A stretch of DNA of 64,000 nt from Chromobacterium sp. IIBBL 290-4 (GCF_024207115.1 NZ_CP100128.1:1674001-1738000); one strand, 5' to 3'. Counted from the first letter of the stretch, positions 1-9,418 are shown. A program made the numbers and translations. Notes: generated by a model not told the origin, from the sequence alone.

Positions 1-552
1 AATGAGCTCTCCGCCGAGCGCGTGCTGCAACTGGCCCGCGCCAGCGAGAAGCGCATCCTGGGCGTGGATGTCAGCCCGCGCCCGCTGTTGGCCATTCCGC
101 ATCTGTTGAATCAGGAATCGGCCGCCGCTTATCACGGCTACCTGCTGGCCAATATGGCGGTGTATCAGACCCGCGCCTACTTCATCGGTAAGTTCGGCTA
201 TCTGACCGACAACCCGGCCATCGGCCCGCTGCTGGCCGAGCACTACTGGGGCCCGGGCAACAGCATCAACCACAACGCCACCTTGGTGCGCCTGACCGGC
301 GAGCCGTTCAACGCGCGTTATCTGGCGGACAGCTGCAACCAGAGCGCGGCGCAAGCTTGGACCGAGGCGCAAAAGCTGATCGCCGAATCCGCCGCCCGCG
401 ACTATCCGGCGCAGTATCCGGATACGCTCGCCGCGCATATCCGCCTGGTGCACGGCGCGGAGCTGATCGCCGACAACACCGCCGGCGACGCGGCGATGTT
501 CGACCGTTTCGAAAGCTGGGTGGCCAGCCATTACCCGGCCAGCGTGCATTGA
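1..552 (+). CDS. M3-family metallopeptidase, C-terminal fragment
   Basis: The reading frame is open from the first base of the window, so the gene begins upstream and the zinc-binding HExxH region is not visible. The 183 residues present include a stretch around AAAYHGYLLANMAVYQTRAYF, then DNPAIGP, a YWGPGNS motif and a VRLTGEPF motif. I recall this series from the C-terminal part of M3 (thimet/oligopeptidase F-like) peptidases, where it forms the helical wall of the substrate channel. Such enzymes are usually cytoplasmic oligopeptidases; no secretion signal can be judged here. A terminator follows 20 bases after the stop. The assignment rests on motif memory alone. Confidence 0.6.
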   Translation, partial: NELSAERVLQLARASEKRILGVDVSPRPLLAIPHLLNQESAAAYHGYLLANMAVYQTRAYFIGKFGYLTDNPAIGPLLAEHYWGPGNSINHNATLVRLTGEPFNARYLADSCNQSAAQAWTEAQKLIAESAARDYPAQYPDTLAAHIRLVHGAELIADNTAGDAAMFDRFESWVASHYPASVH

Positions 553-572
553 GCTGGAGCGGCAACTCAAAC

Positions 573-603
573 AAACGGCCGGGAGATATCCTGGCCGTTT
601 TTG
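573..603 (+). terminator. Intrinsic terminator after the peptidase gene
   Basis: The stem aaacggcc...ggccgttt, with a GU pair and further GGA/TCC pairing inside, is followed by a T run. It closes the M3 peptidase gene and also lies just beyond the stop of the convergent GST gene. Confidence 0.75.
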
Positions 604-609
604 TTGGGC

Positions 610-1230
610 CTATCCTTCCACTGGCGCGCTGTTTTCTTCGGCTTGCAGCGCCGCTTGCACAGCGGGGCGAGCCGCCACCCGGTGGAAGAAGGCCTGCAGC
701 GCGGGCCAACAAGCCAGATCGATATGGAAGCGCGGCAGCCAGCCCAGGATAGAGAACAGATAGGCGTCCGCCACGCCGAAGCCGGACGGCAGCAAGTAAT
801 CCTGCTTGTCCAAGCGGCTTTCCAGCCAATCCAATCGCTGAAACAGCTTGTCGCGGAAGATCTGCAGCGCCGCTTCCGGCAGATCGGAGCGAAACAGCGG
901 CGCGCTGCCGCCGTGCAGTTCGGCGGTGATGAAGTTGAGCATCTCCTGCAGCCGCACCCGCTGCCAGCTACCGTTCGCCGGGGCCAGGCCGGCTTCGGGC
1001 TGCAAATCCGCCAGGTATTGCAGGATGGCCGGGCCTTCGGTCAGCGCCTCGCCATTGTCCAGCGTCAGCGCGGTGACGTAGCCCTTGGGGTTGATGTCGA
1101 GAAAACTGCCGCCCTCGGCGGTGCGCTTGGTCTGGTTGTTCACCCGGATCAATTCAAAAGGCAGGCCGAGTTCGCGCAGGATGATATGCGGAGCCAGCGA
1201 GCAGGCCATGGGGGCGAAATACAGTTTCAT
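610..1230 (-). CDS. Glutathione S-transferase, beta class
   Basis: The 206-residue protein opens with MKLYFAPMACSLAPH. This is the beta-class N terminus with Cys10 at the place of the mixed-disulfide cysteine, in a thioredoxin-like domain (about residues 1-80). An all-helical C-terminal domain containing GVADAYLFSILGW follows. It would conjugate or reduce electrophiles with glutathione in the cytoplasm. The ATG at 1230 is preferred over upstream in-frame codons because AAGGA lies eight bases before it and the beta-class N terminus begins exactly there. It is divergent from a LysR-type gene across 164 bases, the classic layout for a regulator and its target, so control by that regulator is plausible but inferred. 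Confidence 0.85.
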   Translation of the reverse strand: MKLYFAPMACSLAPHIILRELGLPFELIRVNNQTKRTAEGGSFLDINPKGYVTALTLDNGEALTEGPAILQYLADLQPEAGLAPANGSWQRVRLQEMLNFITAELHGGSAPLFRSDLPEAALQIFRDKLFQRLDWLESRLDKQDYLLPSGFGVADAYLFSILGWLPRFHIDLACWPALQAFFHRVAARPAVQAALQAEENSAPVEG

Positions 1231-1394
1231 CTTGCTATCCTTGTTCTGGTTTTGCCGACGGAGGCGGTGAGGACAGCATCTCTCTAGCCGCCATGGTTGG
1301 TAAAACAAGGATTTCAGCCGCGTGCCATCAGCTGAGCTAATGTAATGACAAAGCGGTAAAATGACGAGTCTCCATTTTTGAAACGCGCGCAATC

Positions 1395-2267
1395 ATGATG
1401 AATTTGCTGCATTGGCGCCTGCTGCTGGCGGTGGAAGAGTGCGGCACGGTGACGGCCGCCGCCGAACGCCAGGGCATGACGCAATCCGGCGCCAGCCAAG
1501 CCATACGGCAGATGGAGGAGGCGCTGGGCATTGTCTTGTTTGTGCGCGATCGGCGGCAAACCTTGCCCACTGCCTTGGGCCAACAGGTGTTGCGCAAGGC
1601 CAGGGCGATGCTGGCCGAGCTGGACGGCATCCGCTCGCTGGCGGACGAGGGGCGCGGCTTGCTGTCCGGCCGCGTCACGGTGGCGGGTTTTCCTTCCTTG
1701 TTTGCGCGCTTATTGGCTCGCAAGCTGGATCAGTTCCGCTTGCGGCATCCGGGCCTGGAAGTATTGTGGCTGGACGGCAGCGATGAGGAGATCGAGCACT
1801 GGCTGGCCTGCGGGCAGGTGGATATCGGCGTGGTGCTGAACCCTGCCGCCGCTAGGCCGACCCAGCAGCTGGGCGAGGACACCTGGCTGGCGGTATTGCC
1901 CAATAGCCATCGCCTGGCCCGCCGCCACGCGGGCCAGCCCGTCTACGCGCATGAGTTGGCCAATGAGCCTTTCATCGTGGCGACCGGCGGTTGCCGGCTG
2001 CATGGCGAAAGCGTGCTGGAGGCGATGGGCGCGCGCTTGAACGATGTGCGCATGCGGGTGAGGGACTGGGGCAGCGCTTTGGAGATGGCGCGCGGCGGTC
2101 TGGGCGCGACGGTGATGCCGGCTTCGGTATTGCCGGATCCATGCCCCGGCGTGCGCGCGTTTGCCTTGGCGGATGCGCCGCCGCGCCGCTTCGCGCTGGC
2201 GTGTTCCGCGGCAGGGGCGGCGTCGCCGCAGGCTAAAGCCTTATTGGATTGGTTGAGCGAGCGCTAG
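1395..2267 (+). CDS. LysR-family transcriptional regulator
   Basis: The 290-residue protein has an N-terminal winged helix-turn-helix (about residues 1-62, containing GTVTAAAERQGMTQSGASQAIRQMEE, shown here only as the helix signature ending SQAIRQMEEALG). A periplasmic-binding-protein-like effector domain follows from about residue 90 to the end. Such proteins bind as tetramers to a divergent promoter, here the 164-base gap shared with the GST gene, which is the most likely target. There are two consecutive ATG codons at 1395 and 1398, neither with a strong ribosome-binding site. The inducer is not deducible. The TAG stop codon is also the first three bases of an intergenic repeat. Confidence 0.88.
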   Translation: MMNLLHWRLLLAVEECGTVTAAAERQGMTQSGASQAIRQMEEALGIVLFVRDRRQTLPTALGQQVLRKARAMLAELDGIRSLADEGRGLLSGRVTVAGFPSLFARLLARKLDQFRLRHPGLEVLWLDGSDEEIEHWLACGQVDIGVVLNPAAARPTQQLGEDTWLAVLPNSHRLARRHAGQPVYAHELANEPFIVATGGCRLHGESVLEAMGARLNDVRMRVRDWGSALEMARGGLGATVMPASVLPDPCPGVRAFALADAPPRRFALACSAAGAASPQAKALLDWLSER

Positions 2268-2295
2268 GGTGGATGCCCCTCAGGGGCGATCCGCC
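2268..2295. repeat. Dispersed intergenic hairpin repeat (TAGGG type), copy 1
   Basis: An imperfect inverted repeat with arms GGTGGAT-GCCCCT and AGGGGC-GATCCGCC starts directly at the TAG stop of the LysR gene. It belongs to the same family as the hairpins at 47891-47919 and 47980-48007. No T run follows, so it is a hairpin repeat rather than a standard terminator. Confidence 0.6.
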
Positions 2296-2363
2296 TTGCC
2301 CGTTTGTCGGGCCTGGGAGTGCATTGGCTTGGAGGGGGGACCTCGCATGCGGCGAAGGCGGCC

Positions 2364-2909
2364 TTACTGCTGTCGGTAGATCAGCCGGCCTTCCAGCAAG
2401 AGTTCGGACGGGGTGAGCCGCAGGTTCTGGCTGGCGGCGGCGCGGTCGAAGATGAAGCGTTGGCCCTGGTATTCCACCCAGGCGAAGATGGGTTCGCCCT
2501 GGAAGCGGCCGACGATTTCATCGGAGCGCAGCACGTCGGCGTCCGCCGGCAGTTCCAGGCCCTTGGGCGCTTCCGTCTCCACGGTCCAATTGTCGTTGTC
2601 GCTGGGTTGCGGATCGTTGCGGGTGGCCGATTTCAACCACAGGCGGAACATCCACAGCGGCAGCATCACGCGATGCACGCGCTTGTCGTCGGTGATGACG
2701 CACGCCACCGGAAACACATGCTGGCAGCGTGGGCAGCTGGCGTCGGCGGACAGGAAAATCTTGCCCTTCATCAGGCTGGCCAAGCCTTCCATATGCTCGG
2801 CGCCCACCATGGCGCGGCATTGCGGGCAATGCTTGCCGAAGCGGCGCACGCTGTTGCCATTGGCAAAGGTGAGCGGAAGAAAGCGGGAGATTTTGTCGGG
2901 TCGTGCCAT
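2364..2909 (-). CDS. Conserved hypothetical protein with split C4 zinc ribbon
   Basis: I do not recognise a named family. The 181-residue protein has CPQC at residues 28-31 and CPRC at 59-62, which together would make a four-cysteine zinc site split by a 27-residue insert. A basic-hydrophobic segment (VMLPLWMFRLWLK) and an acidic, mostly polar C-terminal half follow. There is no signal peptide and no clear membrane span, so a soluble, possibly nucleic-acid- or protein-binding role is guesswork. The ribosome-binding site before the ATG is weak. It lies 69 bases upstream of the mutarotase stop, on the same strand but transcriptionally after it. Confidence 0.6.
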   Translation of the reverse strand: MARPDKISRFLPLTFANGNSVRRFGKHCPQCRAMVGAEHMEGLASLMKGKIFLSADASCPRCQHVFPVACVITDDKRVHRVMLPLWMFRLWLKSATRNDPQPSDNDNWTVETEAPKGLELPADADVLRSDEIVGRFQGEPIFAWVEYQGQRFIFDRAAASQNLRLTPSELLLEGRLIYRQQ

Positions 2910-2978
2910 TGCTGCGGTGTCCGGTTTGCCGATGCGCCGCGGCGGAGGCCAACGGCGGTGATCGGGAGATTATAACCC

Positions 2979-3830
2979 CTAGTCGCGGCAAGAGAAATCC
3001 AGATGACAGCCTAAGGCGTGCCGCTCGCCTGGCTGCAGAGTCCGCGCGTCGTCGCCGGCGTTGGCGGTTTCGATGCAGACAAAGCGCCTCCAGTCTTCGT
3101 CGGGCAGGTCCGCCAGCCGCTGCGCCTTGGCCGGAGCCGGGTTCCACACCACCGCGCTGGCCGACCCCCGCGGCTGGATGGCGATATCACGCCGCCAGCC
3201 CTCGTCCGCCAAGGTGACGGCATGGCTGGAGTAGGCCACCAAGTCCACTTCGCCGTTGAAACGGAACGGCTCGGCGGGCAGGGCGAGGCGTTGATCGCTG
3301 AGCTTGTCGTGGGCTGGGGCGTTTTCCAGTCCGCGCAAACTGACGGCGTCCACATCCGATACCGCGAAATAACTGTGCAGGGCGGCGGTGACGGTGTGCG
3401 CGCGCTCGTCATGGTTGAGAGTGGCAAGCTCGATATCGACGCCATCCAGGCCGATGCGATAGGCCAATTCTACGCTCAAGCCCTGGTGGCTGGGACCGCG
3501 TAGTTTCACGTGGAACACCGAGCCGTCCCGCGTGATGTCGTCCACGGACCAGACTTGCTGGCGCGCCACGCCGTGCGCCGGCTGGGCGGCATCGCTGGGG
3601 TGCGGGCCAAACCAGGGCCAGCATACCGGCGCGCCGCCGCGTATGGCTTTGCCGGGCTGGCACAAGGTGATGGGCGAGACATAGAACAAAGGCGGCTGGC
3701 CATCGCGGCGATAATCTAGGATTTGCCCGCCCAGCAAGGCGATGCGGGCGGAGAAACCATCACCTGCCAGTTCGATTTGCGGCACGCCGGGCGCGAGTTC
3801 GCTCAGCCGGGCTCCTTGCGGGTAAGTCAT
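2979..3830 (-). CDS. D-hexose-6-phosphate mutarotase (YeaD-like)
   Basis: The 283-residue protein is an aldose-1-epimerase-fold enzyme of the YeaD type, interconverting the alpha and beta anomers of hexose 6-phosphates. Recognisable elements are GGQILDYRRDGQPPLFYVSP near the N terminus, GGAPVCWPWFG, a catalytic-type histidine in AALHSYF and the glutamate in CIETAN near the C terminus. The ATG at 3830 is chosen because GGAG lies about eight bases upstream and the family N terminus fits. A longer frame continuing to 4016 would run into the neighbouring gene. The coding sequence carries a parS-like 14-mer at 3503-3516, translated as VFHVK. Confidence 0.85.
   Translation of the reverse strand: MTYPQGARLSELAPGVPQIELAGDGFSARIALLGGQILDYRRDGQPPLFYVSPITLCQPGKAIRGGAPVCWPWFGPHPSDAAQPAHGVARQQVWSVDDITRDGSVFHVKLRGPSHQGLSVELAYRIGLDGVDIELATLNHDERAHTVTAALHSYFAVSDVDAVSLRGLENAPAHDKLSDQRLALPAEPFRFNGEVDLVAYSSHAVTLADEGWRRDIAIQPRGSASAVVWNPAPAKAQRLADLPDEDWRRFVCIETANAGDDARTLQPGERHALGCHLDFSCRD
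3503..3516. promoter_or_regulatory. parS-like site 1 (one mismatch)
   Basis: GTTTCACGTGGAAC is the ParB-binding palindrome with one base changed. It lies inside the mutarotase gene. Confidence 0.65.
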
Positions 3831-3900
3831 GGCGCCATCTCCATCGTGGATTGATGTCAGCGATGATAGCGCCAAACGGACCACTTTCAGTCCACTTTTC

Positions 3901-4347
3901 TCAAACCGGGTCCAGCCAGCCCAAGCGCCGCCACAGGCCGCGCAGGGTCCACAGCGGACCCACCAGCAGGAATTGCAGGTCCTGTATGAAAGAGGGCTTC
4001 TTGCCTTCGCGCGCATGGCCGATGAATTGGCCTAGCCAGGCGGCGATGAACACAAGCAGCGATCCGACCCCCACCGGCGCGCCCATGCCGCGCAGCGTTT
4101 CCAGCGCAAGCAGCGCCACGCCGCTCATCAGCGCCATCGCCGCCGCCACTTTGAGGGACAGGCGCGCATACCACAGCCCGGCCAGGAGCCAGAGCAGCCA
4201 GGCCCAGGACAGCGGACCGGGAATGGCTTGCAGCATGCCCAGCAGCGACAGCGCGATCAGCGGCACGCATAGCTTGTGCATGGCGATATTGAAGGGATGG
4301 CGATGGCTTTCGTCGTAGTCCGTCAGCCATTGATTGAGCGTTTTCAT
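3901..4347 (-). CDS. DUF962/Mpo1-like membrane protein
   Basis: The 148-residue protein begins MKTLNQWLTDYDESHRHPFNIAMHKLCVP. The YxxxHR and NxxxHxxxVP pattern is typical of the DUF962 (YGL010w/Mpo1-like) family. About four hydrophobic helices follow, including WAWLLWLLAGLWYARL and VGSLLVFIAAWLGQFIGH, and the C terminus is FIQDLQFLLVGPLWTL. Yeast Mpo1 is an iron-dependent dioxygenase acting on 2-hydroxy fatty acids. Bacterial members are mostly uncharacterised, so the enzymatic role here is inferred. It is divergent from hutC, and the 87 bases between them must hold both promoters. Confidence 0.8.
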   Translation of the reverse strand: MKTLNQWLTDYDESHRHPFNIAMHKLCVPLIALSLLGMLQAIPGPLSWAWLLWLLAGLWYARLSLKVAAAMALMSGVALLALETLRGMGAPVGVGSLLVFIAAWLGQFIGHAREGKKPSFIQDLQFLLVGPLWTLRGLWRRLGWLDPV

Positions 4348-4434
4348 GATTCATCTCCCGTTTTCTGCGCTGGATCAGCCAGCAGCGCCGGCGCTCGCGC
4401 TACAATCGGCCATTCCCTCAAGATTGGAGCCAAG

Positions 4435-5151
4435 GTGTCAGACGCCGCCCAACCCCGCTATCAACGCATCAAGGACTACATCCTGTGCGGCATCCGCGAC
4501 CGCCATTTCCTGCCTGGCTGCAAGATTCCGCCGGAGCTGGAGCTGGCGCGCCAGTTCGGCGTCTCGCGGATGACGGTGAACAAGGCGGTGCGCGATCTGG
4601 CCGAAGCCGGCATCCTGCTGCGCTTCGCCGGCGACGGCACTTATGTGGCGGAGCGCAAGGCGGAATCGCCGCTGCTGGACATCAACAATATCGCCGCCGA
4701 GATCGAGGCGCGCGGCCACAGCCACAGCGCCCAGGTGATTGTCCTGGAGGCGATGCCGGCCAGCGAGGAGCTGGCGTTGCGCCTGAGCGTGCGCGCCGGG
4801 GCAATCATTTACCATTCTTTGATCGTCCACTTCGAGGACGAGGTGCCGATCCAGCTGGAAGACCGTTACGTCAATCCCGTGTATGCGCAGGAATATCTGC
4901 GGCAGGACTACACCGAGCGCACGCCCAATGATTACCTGATGGAAAGCTGCCCGCTCACCGATATCGAGCATAGCGTGGAAGCCATCTTGCCGGGGACGGC
5001 GGAGCAGGCGCTGCTGGGCATCGCCGCGACCGAACCCTGCTTGCTGGTGCTGCGCCGCACCTGGTCGCACAAGAAACTGGTCAGTTTCGCTCGGCTGACG
5101 CACCCGGGTTTGCGTTACAAGCTGCGTTCGCAGACGCGAGTGAAGAAATAA
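4435..5151 (+). CDS. hutC: Histidine utilisation repressor HutC (GntR family)
   Basis: The 238-residue protein has an N-terminal GntR winged helix (IPPELELARQFGVSRMTVNK, then a wing with GDGTYVAE, residues about 8-76). A UTRA effector domain fills the rest and would bind urocanate in the characterised HutC proteins. The GTG at 4435 is taken as start because GGAG lies seven bases upstream and the N terminus then matches the family. The open frame further upstream has no such signal. It sits directly upstream of hutIGU-H with a terminator and operator-like palindromes in between, so it represses the hut genes and perhaps itself. Confidence 0.9.
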   Translation: MSDAAQPRYQRIKDYILCGIRDRHFLPGCKIPPELELARQFGVSRMTVNKAVRDLAEAGILLRFAGDGTYVAERKAESPLLDINNIAAEIEARGHSHSAQVIVLEAMPASEELALRLSVRAGAIIYHSLIVHFEDEVPIQLEDRYVNPVYAQEYLRQDYTERTPNDYLMESCPLTDIEHSVEAILPGTAEQALLGIAATEPCLLVLRRTWSHKKLVSFARLTHPGLRYKLRSQTRVKK

Positions 5152-5152
5152 T

Positions 5153-5164
5153 CGGTATATACAA
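5153..5164. promoter_or_regulatory. Imperfect HutC-type operator
   Basis: CGGTATATACAA matches the perfect palindrome at 5282-5293 in 10 of 12 positions. It starts two bases after the hutC stop codon and before the hutC terminator, about 129 bases from the other site. Confidence 0.4.
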
Positions 5165-5181
5165 TTAAGCCCTTCTCATCG

Positions 5182-5207
5182 AGGCTGCCATTCGGCAGCC
5201 TTTTTTA
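5182..5207 (+). terminator. Intrinsic terminator after hutC
   Basis: Stem AGGCTGCC / GGCAGCCT with a four-base loop followed by TTTTTT. It separates hutC transcription from the hutI promoter. Confidence 0.9.
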
Positions 5208-5255
5208 TTGCCGTGCAACATCAAGGATTTGTAGATTTTTTTACAATTTGCCGGC

Positions 5256-5284
5256 TTGACAGAGCCAGCCCATGCGCGTAATTG
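5256..5284 (+). promoter_or_regulatory. Predicted sigma-70 promoter of the hutI operon
   Basis: TTGACA at 5256-5261, a 17-base spacer and TAATTG at 5279-5284. The -10 hexamer overlaps the first bases of the TTGTATATACAA palindrome, so a repressor bound there would exclude RNA polymerase. Confidence 0.6.
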
Positions 5285-5293
5285 TATATACAA
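5282..5293. promoter_or_regulatory. HutC operator palindrome
   Basis: TTGTATATACAA is a perfect 12-base palindrome of the TGTA-N2-TACA type known for HutC. It overlaps the predicted -10 element of hutI and lies 20 bases upstream of the chosen hutI start. Confidence 0.7.
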
Positions 5294-5313
5294 ATCATTG
5301 CGCGAGACTGCTC

Positions 5314-6555
5314 ATGCCGCCGATTCACGCTCATCGCCCCAGCCTGTGGCTCAATGCCAGGCTGGCTACCATGGACCCGCTCCACGCCGCGCCCTATGGC
5401 GCTTTGGAAGGCCATGCCTTGTTGTTGCGCGATGGCCACATCGCGGCGGTGCTGCCGCAGACCGAGGTGGACGCCGCTTCCTTCGACGGCGACGTGTTCG
5501 ACCTGCAAGGCCGCTGGATCACGCCCGGCCTGATCGATTGCCACACCCACCTGGTGTACGGCGGCAGCCGCGCTGCGGAGTGGGAAAAGCGCCTCACCGG
5601 CGTGCTATACCAGCAGATCGCCGCCGAGGGCGGCGGCATCGTTTCCACCGTCCGCGCCACCCGCTGGCTGGACGAGGAGGAGCTGGCGCTGACCAGCCTG
5701 CCCAGGCTCAAGGCCTTGATGGCGGAGGGCGTCACCACGGTGGAGATCAAATCCGGCTACGGCCTGACCCAGGCCGATGAATTGAAGCAGCTGGCGGCGG
5801 CGCGCCGGCTGCAAGACTCTTTGCCAGTGGAAGTGGCGGCCACGCTGTTGGCCGCGCACGCGGTGCCGCCGGAGTACGCCGGCGACGCCGACGGCTATGT
5901 CGATCTGATCGTCGAATCCATCTTGCCGGTGGCGGCGCGGTCGGGTCTCGCGGAAGCGGTGGACGCGTTCTGCGAGAGCGTCGGTTTTTCTCCGGCGCAG
6001 ACCCGCCGCGTGTTCGAGGCGGCGCGCGCGCATGGCTTGAAAGTGAAGGGCCATGTCGAGCAGCTGTCCAATCTGCACGGAGCGGCGCTGGTGGCCGAGT
6101 TCGGCGGTTTGTCGGCCGATCACATCGAATATCTGGATGACGCCGGAGTCGATGCGCTGAAACGCGCCGGCACGGTGGCGGTGCTGCTGCCCGGCGCCTT
6201 CTATTTCCTGCGCGAGACCCAAAAACCGCCGGTGGACAAGCTGCGCGCCGCCGGCGTACCGATGGCGGTGTCCACCGACCTCAATCCCGGCACCAGCCCG
6301 TTCGCCTCCATCCGTCTGGCGATGAATCAGGCCTGCGTGCTGTTCGGCCTGACGCCGGAAGAGGCGCTGGCCGGCGTCACCCGCCACGCGGCGCGGGCGT
6401 TGGGCCGCGCGGATACCCACGGCCGGCTGGCTGCCGGCTGCGTGGCGGATATCTTGGTGTGGGACATCGCTCATCCGGCCGAAATCGCCTACAGCGTCGG
6501 CGTGCCGCTGCTCAAGCAGCGGGTGTTCCGCGGCGCGGCGCAATCCATAGACTAA
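5314..6555 (+). CDS. hutI: Imidazolonepropionase HutI
   Basis: The 413-residue enzyme opens the imidazolone ring of 4-imidazolone-5-propionate to give N-formimino-glutamate, the third step of histidine breakdown. It is a metal-dependent amidohydrolase: [18 protein letters not shown] carries the metal-binding histidines and substrate-binding loop, KGHVEQLSN and ADHIEYLD lie in the barrel, and [10 protein letters not shown] carries the late catalytic aspartate. An in-frame ATG at 5272 exists but would place the operator and -10 inside the coding region. The ATG at 5314 gives the usual family length. It is the first gene of the operon behind the HutC-controlled promoter. Confidence 0.93.
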   Translation: MPPIHAHRPSLWLNARLATMDPLHAAPYGALEGHALLLRDGHIAAVLPQTEVDAASFDGDVFDLQGRWITPGLIDCHTHLVYGGSRAAEWEKRLTGVLYQQIAAEGGGIVSTVRATRWLDEEELALTSLPRLKALMAEGVTTVEIKSGYGLTQADELKQLAAARRLQDSLPVEVAATLLAAHAVPPEYAGDADGYVDLIVESILPVAARSGLAEAVDAFCESVGFSPAQTRRVFEAARAHGLKVKGHVEQLSNLHGAALVAEFGGLSADHIEYLDDAGVDALKRAGTVAVLLPGAFYFLRETQKPPVDKLRAAGVPMAVSTDLNPGTSPFASIRLAMNQACVLFGLTPEEALAGVTRHAARALGRADTHGRLAAGCVADILVWDIAHPAEIAYSVGVPLLKQRVFRGAAQSID

Positions 6556-6619
6556 TCATCGTTCGGTCCGCCGGACGCCGCGCGCTTCCGGCCGGGACGG
6601 CAATACAGGAAGTTTGCAC

Positions 6620-7549
6620 ATGGTGGACATGAAGATCTGGACCGGCCGCGTCGATGCGGCCGAAGGCGAGGCGGCCAAGCGTTGGCATCAGGCGGTGCAG
6701 GCCTTGCCGGAAAACGGCGCGCCGGGCATCGCCATCATCGGCTTCGCCTGCGACGAAGGCGTGCGCCGCAACCAGGGCCGCGTCGGCGCGGCCGGCGGCC
6801 CGCAGGCTTTGCGCAAGGCTTTGGCCAATCTGGCCTATCACCCGACTTTGCCGCTCTACGACGCCGGCGATGTGGTCTGCAGCGATGGCGACCTGGAGGC
6901 CGCGCAACGCCGCCTGGGCGAGCGCGTGGCGCAGGTCATCGCCGCCGGCCATCTGCCGCTGGTGCTGGGCGGCGGCCACGAAACGGCCTATGGCCACTGG
7001 CTGGGCCTGTCCGCCGCGCATCCGGACAAGCGCATAGGCGTGGTCAATTTCGACGCCCACTTCGATTTGCGCCAAGCCGACGAGGCCACCAGCGGCACGC
7101 CGTTCGCGCAGATCGCCGCCGATTGCGCCCGCCACGGCCGTGTATTCCGCTACTTGTGCCTGGGCGTGGCCGAAACCGCCAACACTCAGGCGCTGTTCGA
7201 CTCCGCCCGCCGTTTGGGCGCCGAATGGCGGCTGGACACGGACATGAACGGCTGGCAGCTGGCCGACATCCGCGGCCAACTGGCCGAATTCCTGGACAGC
7301 GTGGACGCGGTCTACCTGACCATAGACCTGGATGTATTGCCGGCGGCGCAAATGCCGGCGGTGTCGGCCCCGGCCGGCTACGGCGTGGACATCGCCGTGG
7401 TGGAGGCGCTGGCCGGCCGCATCGCCAAGAGCGGCAAGCTCGCCGGCGCCGACCTGGTGGAATTCAATCCCGCATTCGATATCGACAGCCATGGCGCCAA
7501 GGCGGCGGCGCGGCTGGCCTGGAGCCTGAGCCGCCACCTGCGCCGTTGA
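6620..7549 (+). CDS. hutG: Formimidoylglutamase HutG (arginase family)
   Basis: The 309-residue protein hydrolyses N-formimino-L-glutamate to glutamate and formamide. It is a ureohydrolase-fold enzyme with the binuclear-manganese motifs [19 protein letters not shown] and TIDLDVLPA, followed by SAPAGYG. Its presence means this organism uses the direct, ammonia-sparing hut branch, as enteric bacteria and Bacillus do. The ATG at 6620 follows AGGAAG by seven bases; an in-frame TTG six bases earlier is less likely. It lies 64 bases after hutI and 38 before hutU. Confidence 0.92.
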   Translation: MVDMKIWTGRVDAAEGEAAKRWHQAVQALPENGAPGIAIIGFACDEGVRRNQGRVGAAGGPQALRKALANLAYHPTLPLYDAGDVVCSDGDLEAAQRRLGERVAQVIAAGHLPLVLGGGHETAYGHWLGLSAAHPDKRIGVVNFDAHFDLRQADEATSGTPFAQIAADCARHGRVFRYLCLGVAETANTQALFDSARRLGAEWRLDTDMNGWQLADIRGQLAEFLDSVDAVYLTIDLDVLPAAQMPAVSAPAGYGVDIAVVEALAGRIAKSGKLAGADLVEFNPAFDIDSHGAKAAARLAWSLSRHLRR

Positions 7550-7587
7550 CCATCGCGCGATTCAAGGAAAACAGAGGAGAGAGAACT

Positions 7588-9258
7588 ATGACCGACCCGC
7601 GTTTTGACGCATCCCGCCACATCCGCGCCCCGCGCGGCAGCGAAAAGACCTGCAAGAGCTGGCTGACCGAAGCCGCCTACCGGATGATCCAGAACAATCT
7701 GGACGCCGAGGTGGCCGAGCACCCGCAAAGCTTGGTGGTGTACGGCGGCATCGGCCGCGCCGCCCGCAACTGGGAGTGCTACGACAATATCCTGGAAACC
7801 TTGCAGCGGCTGGAAGACGACGAAACGCTGCTGGTGCAGTCCGGCAAACCGGTCGGCGTGTTCAAGACCCATGAAAACGCGCCGCGCGTCCTGATCGCCA
7901 ACTCCAACCTGGTGCCGCACTGGGCCAATTGGGAGCACTTTAACGAGCTGGATAAGAAGGGCTTGATGATGTACGGCCAGATGACGGCCGGCTCCTGGAT
8001 CTACATCGGCTCGCAGGGCATCGTGCAAGGGACCTACGAGACCTTCTTCTCCGTCGCCAACCAGCACTTCGGCGGCAAGCCGCAAGGCCGCTGGATCCTG
8101 ACCGGCGGCTTGGGCGGCATGGGCGGCGCGCAGCCGCTGGCCGCCACCATGGCCGGCTTCAGCATGATCGCCGTCGAATGCGACGAAACCCGCATCGATT
8201 TCCGTCTGAAAACGCGCTACGTGGACCGCAAGGCCACCACGCTGGACGAGGCGCTGGCCATCGTCGAAGACGCCAAGCAAAGCGGCAAGGCGGTATCGGT
8301 GGGGCTGCTCGGCAACGCCGCCGACGTGTTCGCCGAACTGGTGGCGCGCGGCATCACCCCGGACGTGGTCACCGACCAGACCTCCGCCCACGATCCGGTG
8401 CACGGCTATCTGCCGCAGGGTTGGACCGTGGCCCAATGGCGCGACAAGCAGAAGACCGCCGCCGCCGAGATCACCGCCGCCGCCAAGAAATCGATGGCCG
8501 TGCAAGTGCGCGCCATGTTGACCCTGCAAGAGCGCGGCGCGGCCACGCTGGACTACGGCAACAACATCCGCCAGATGGCGCTGGAAGAGGGCGTGCAGAA
8601 CGCCTTCGATTTCCCCGGCTTCGTGCCGGCCTATGTGCGCCCGCTGTTCTGCGAAGGCATCGGCCCCTTCCGCTGGGTGGCGCTGTCCGGCGATCCGGAA
8701 GACATCTACAAGACCGACGCCAAGGTGAAGGAACTGATCCCCGACGATCCGCACCTGCACAACTGGCTGGACATGGCCAAGGAGCGCATCAGCTTCCAGG
8801 GCCTGCCGGCGCGCATCTGTTGGGTGGGTCTGAAGGACCGCGCCCGCCTGGGCCAGGCGTTCAACGAAATGGTGAAGAGCGGCGAATTGAAGGCGCCCAT
8901 CGTCATCGGCCGCGACCACCTGGACTCCGGCTCCGTGGCCTCGCCTAACCGCGAGACGGAATCGATGAAGGATGGCTCCGACGCCGTATCCGACTGGCCG
9001 TTGCTCAACGCCTTGCTCAACACCGCCGGCGGCGCGACCTGGGTCTCGCTGCACCACGGCGGCGGCGTGGGCATGGGCTTCAGCCAGCACTCCGGCGTGG
9101 TCATCGTTTGCGACGGGACGGATGCCGCGTCCGAGCGGCTGGGCCGCGTGCTGCGCAACGATCCGGGCACCGGCGTGATGCGCCACGCCGATGCCGGCTA
9201 CGACATCGCGGTGAATTGCGCCAAAGAGCAGGGCCTGGACCTGCCGATGCTGAAATAA
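7588..9258 (+). CDS. hutU: Urocanate hydratase HutU
   Basis: The 556-residue urocanase, at exactly the usual family length, converts urocanate to imidazolonepropionate with tightly bound NAD+. Diagnostic stretches are [15 protein letters not shown] near the N terminus, the nucleotide-binding [31 protein letters not shown] in the middle and [16 protein letters not shown] towards the C terminus. The ATG at 7588 is preceded by AGGAG at nine bases. The frame remains open far upstream through hutG, but that is overlap without signals. It is the third gene of the hut operon. Confidence 0.96.
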   Translation: MTDPRFDASRHIRAPRGSEKTCKSWLTEAAYRMIQNNLDAEVAEHPQSLVVYGGIGRAARNWECYDNILETLQRLEDDETLLVQSGKPVGVFKTHENAPRVLIANSNLVPHWANWEHFNELDKKGLMMYGQMTAGSWIYIGSQGIVQGTYETFFSVANQHFGGKPQGRWILTGGLGGMGGAQPLAATMAGFSMIAVECDETRIDFRLKTRYVDRKATTLDEALAIVEDAKQSGKAVSVGLLGNAADVFAELVARGITPDVVTDQTSAHDPVHGYLPQGWTVAQWRDKQKTAAAEITAAAKKSMAVQVRAMLTLQERGAATLDYGNNIRQMALEEGVQNAFDFPGFVPAYVRPLFCEGIGPFRWVALSGDPEDIYKTDAKVKELIPDDPHLHNWLDMAKERISFQGLPARICWVGLKDRARLGQAFNEMVKSGELKAPIVIGRDHLDSGSVASPNRETESMKDGSDAVSDWPLLNALLNTAGGATWVSLHHGGGVGMGFSQHSGVVIVCDGTDAASERLGRVLRNDPGTGVMRHADAGYDIAVNCAKEQGLDLPMLK

Positions 9259-9264
9259 GACGCG

Positions 9265-9340
9265 ATGGCGCGTGTGGGCGAATCGACGATTTGCCCACCC
9301 TACATGCGGTGGGCAAGCATGGGGGCCCTGCGGGGCTACC
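9265..9340. repeat. Intergenic inverted repeats downstream of hutU
   Basis: The stretch holds GTGGGCGAATCG / CGATTTGCCCAC arms around a short loop, then CCCTAC and a second GGTGGGCAAGC element. Similar TAGGGTGGGC-type intergenic repeats occur elsewhere in the window (2268, 47891, 47980). The hairpin could attenuate or stabilise the hut mRNA between hutU and the lipocalin-like gene. Confidence 0.5.
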
Positions 9341-9418
9341 GCCTATGATGGTTCGGGCTTGTTTGGTGGCTCCTATTGGGAGCCGTTGACCGCTGGCCAG
9401 AATGTCATGCTGCGCTAG

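Noticed and set aside
7378..9186. Long open frame antisense to hutG and hutU
   Set aside because: It mirrors the strong codon bias of the GC-rich sense genes, has no ribosome-binding site or family resemblance, and the sense genes are certain.
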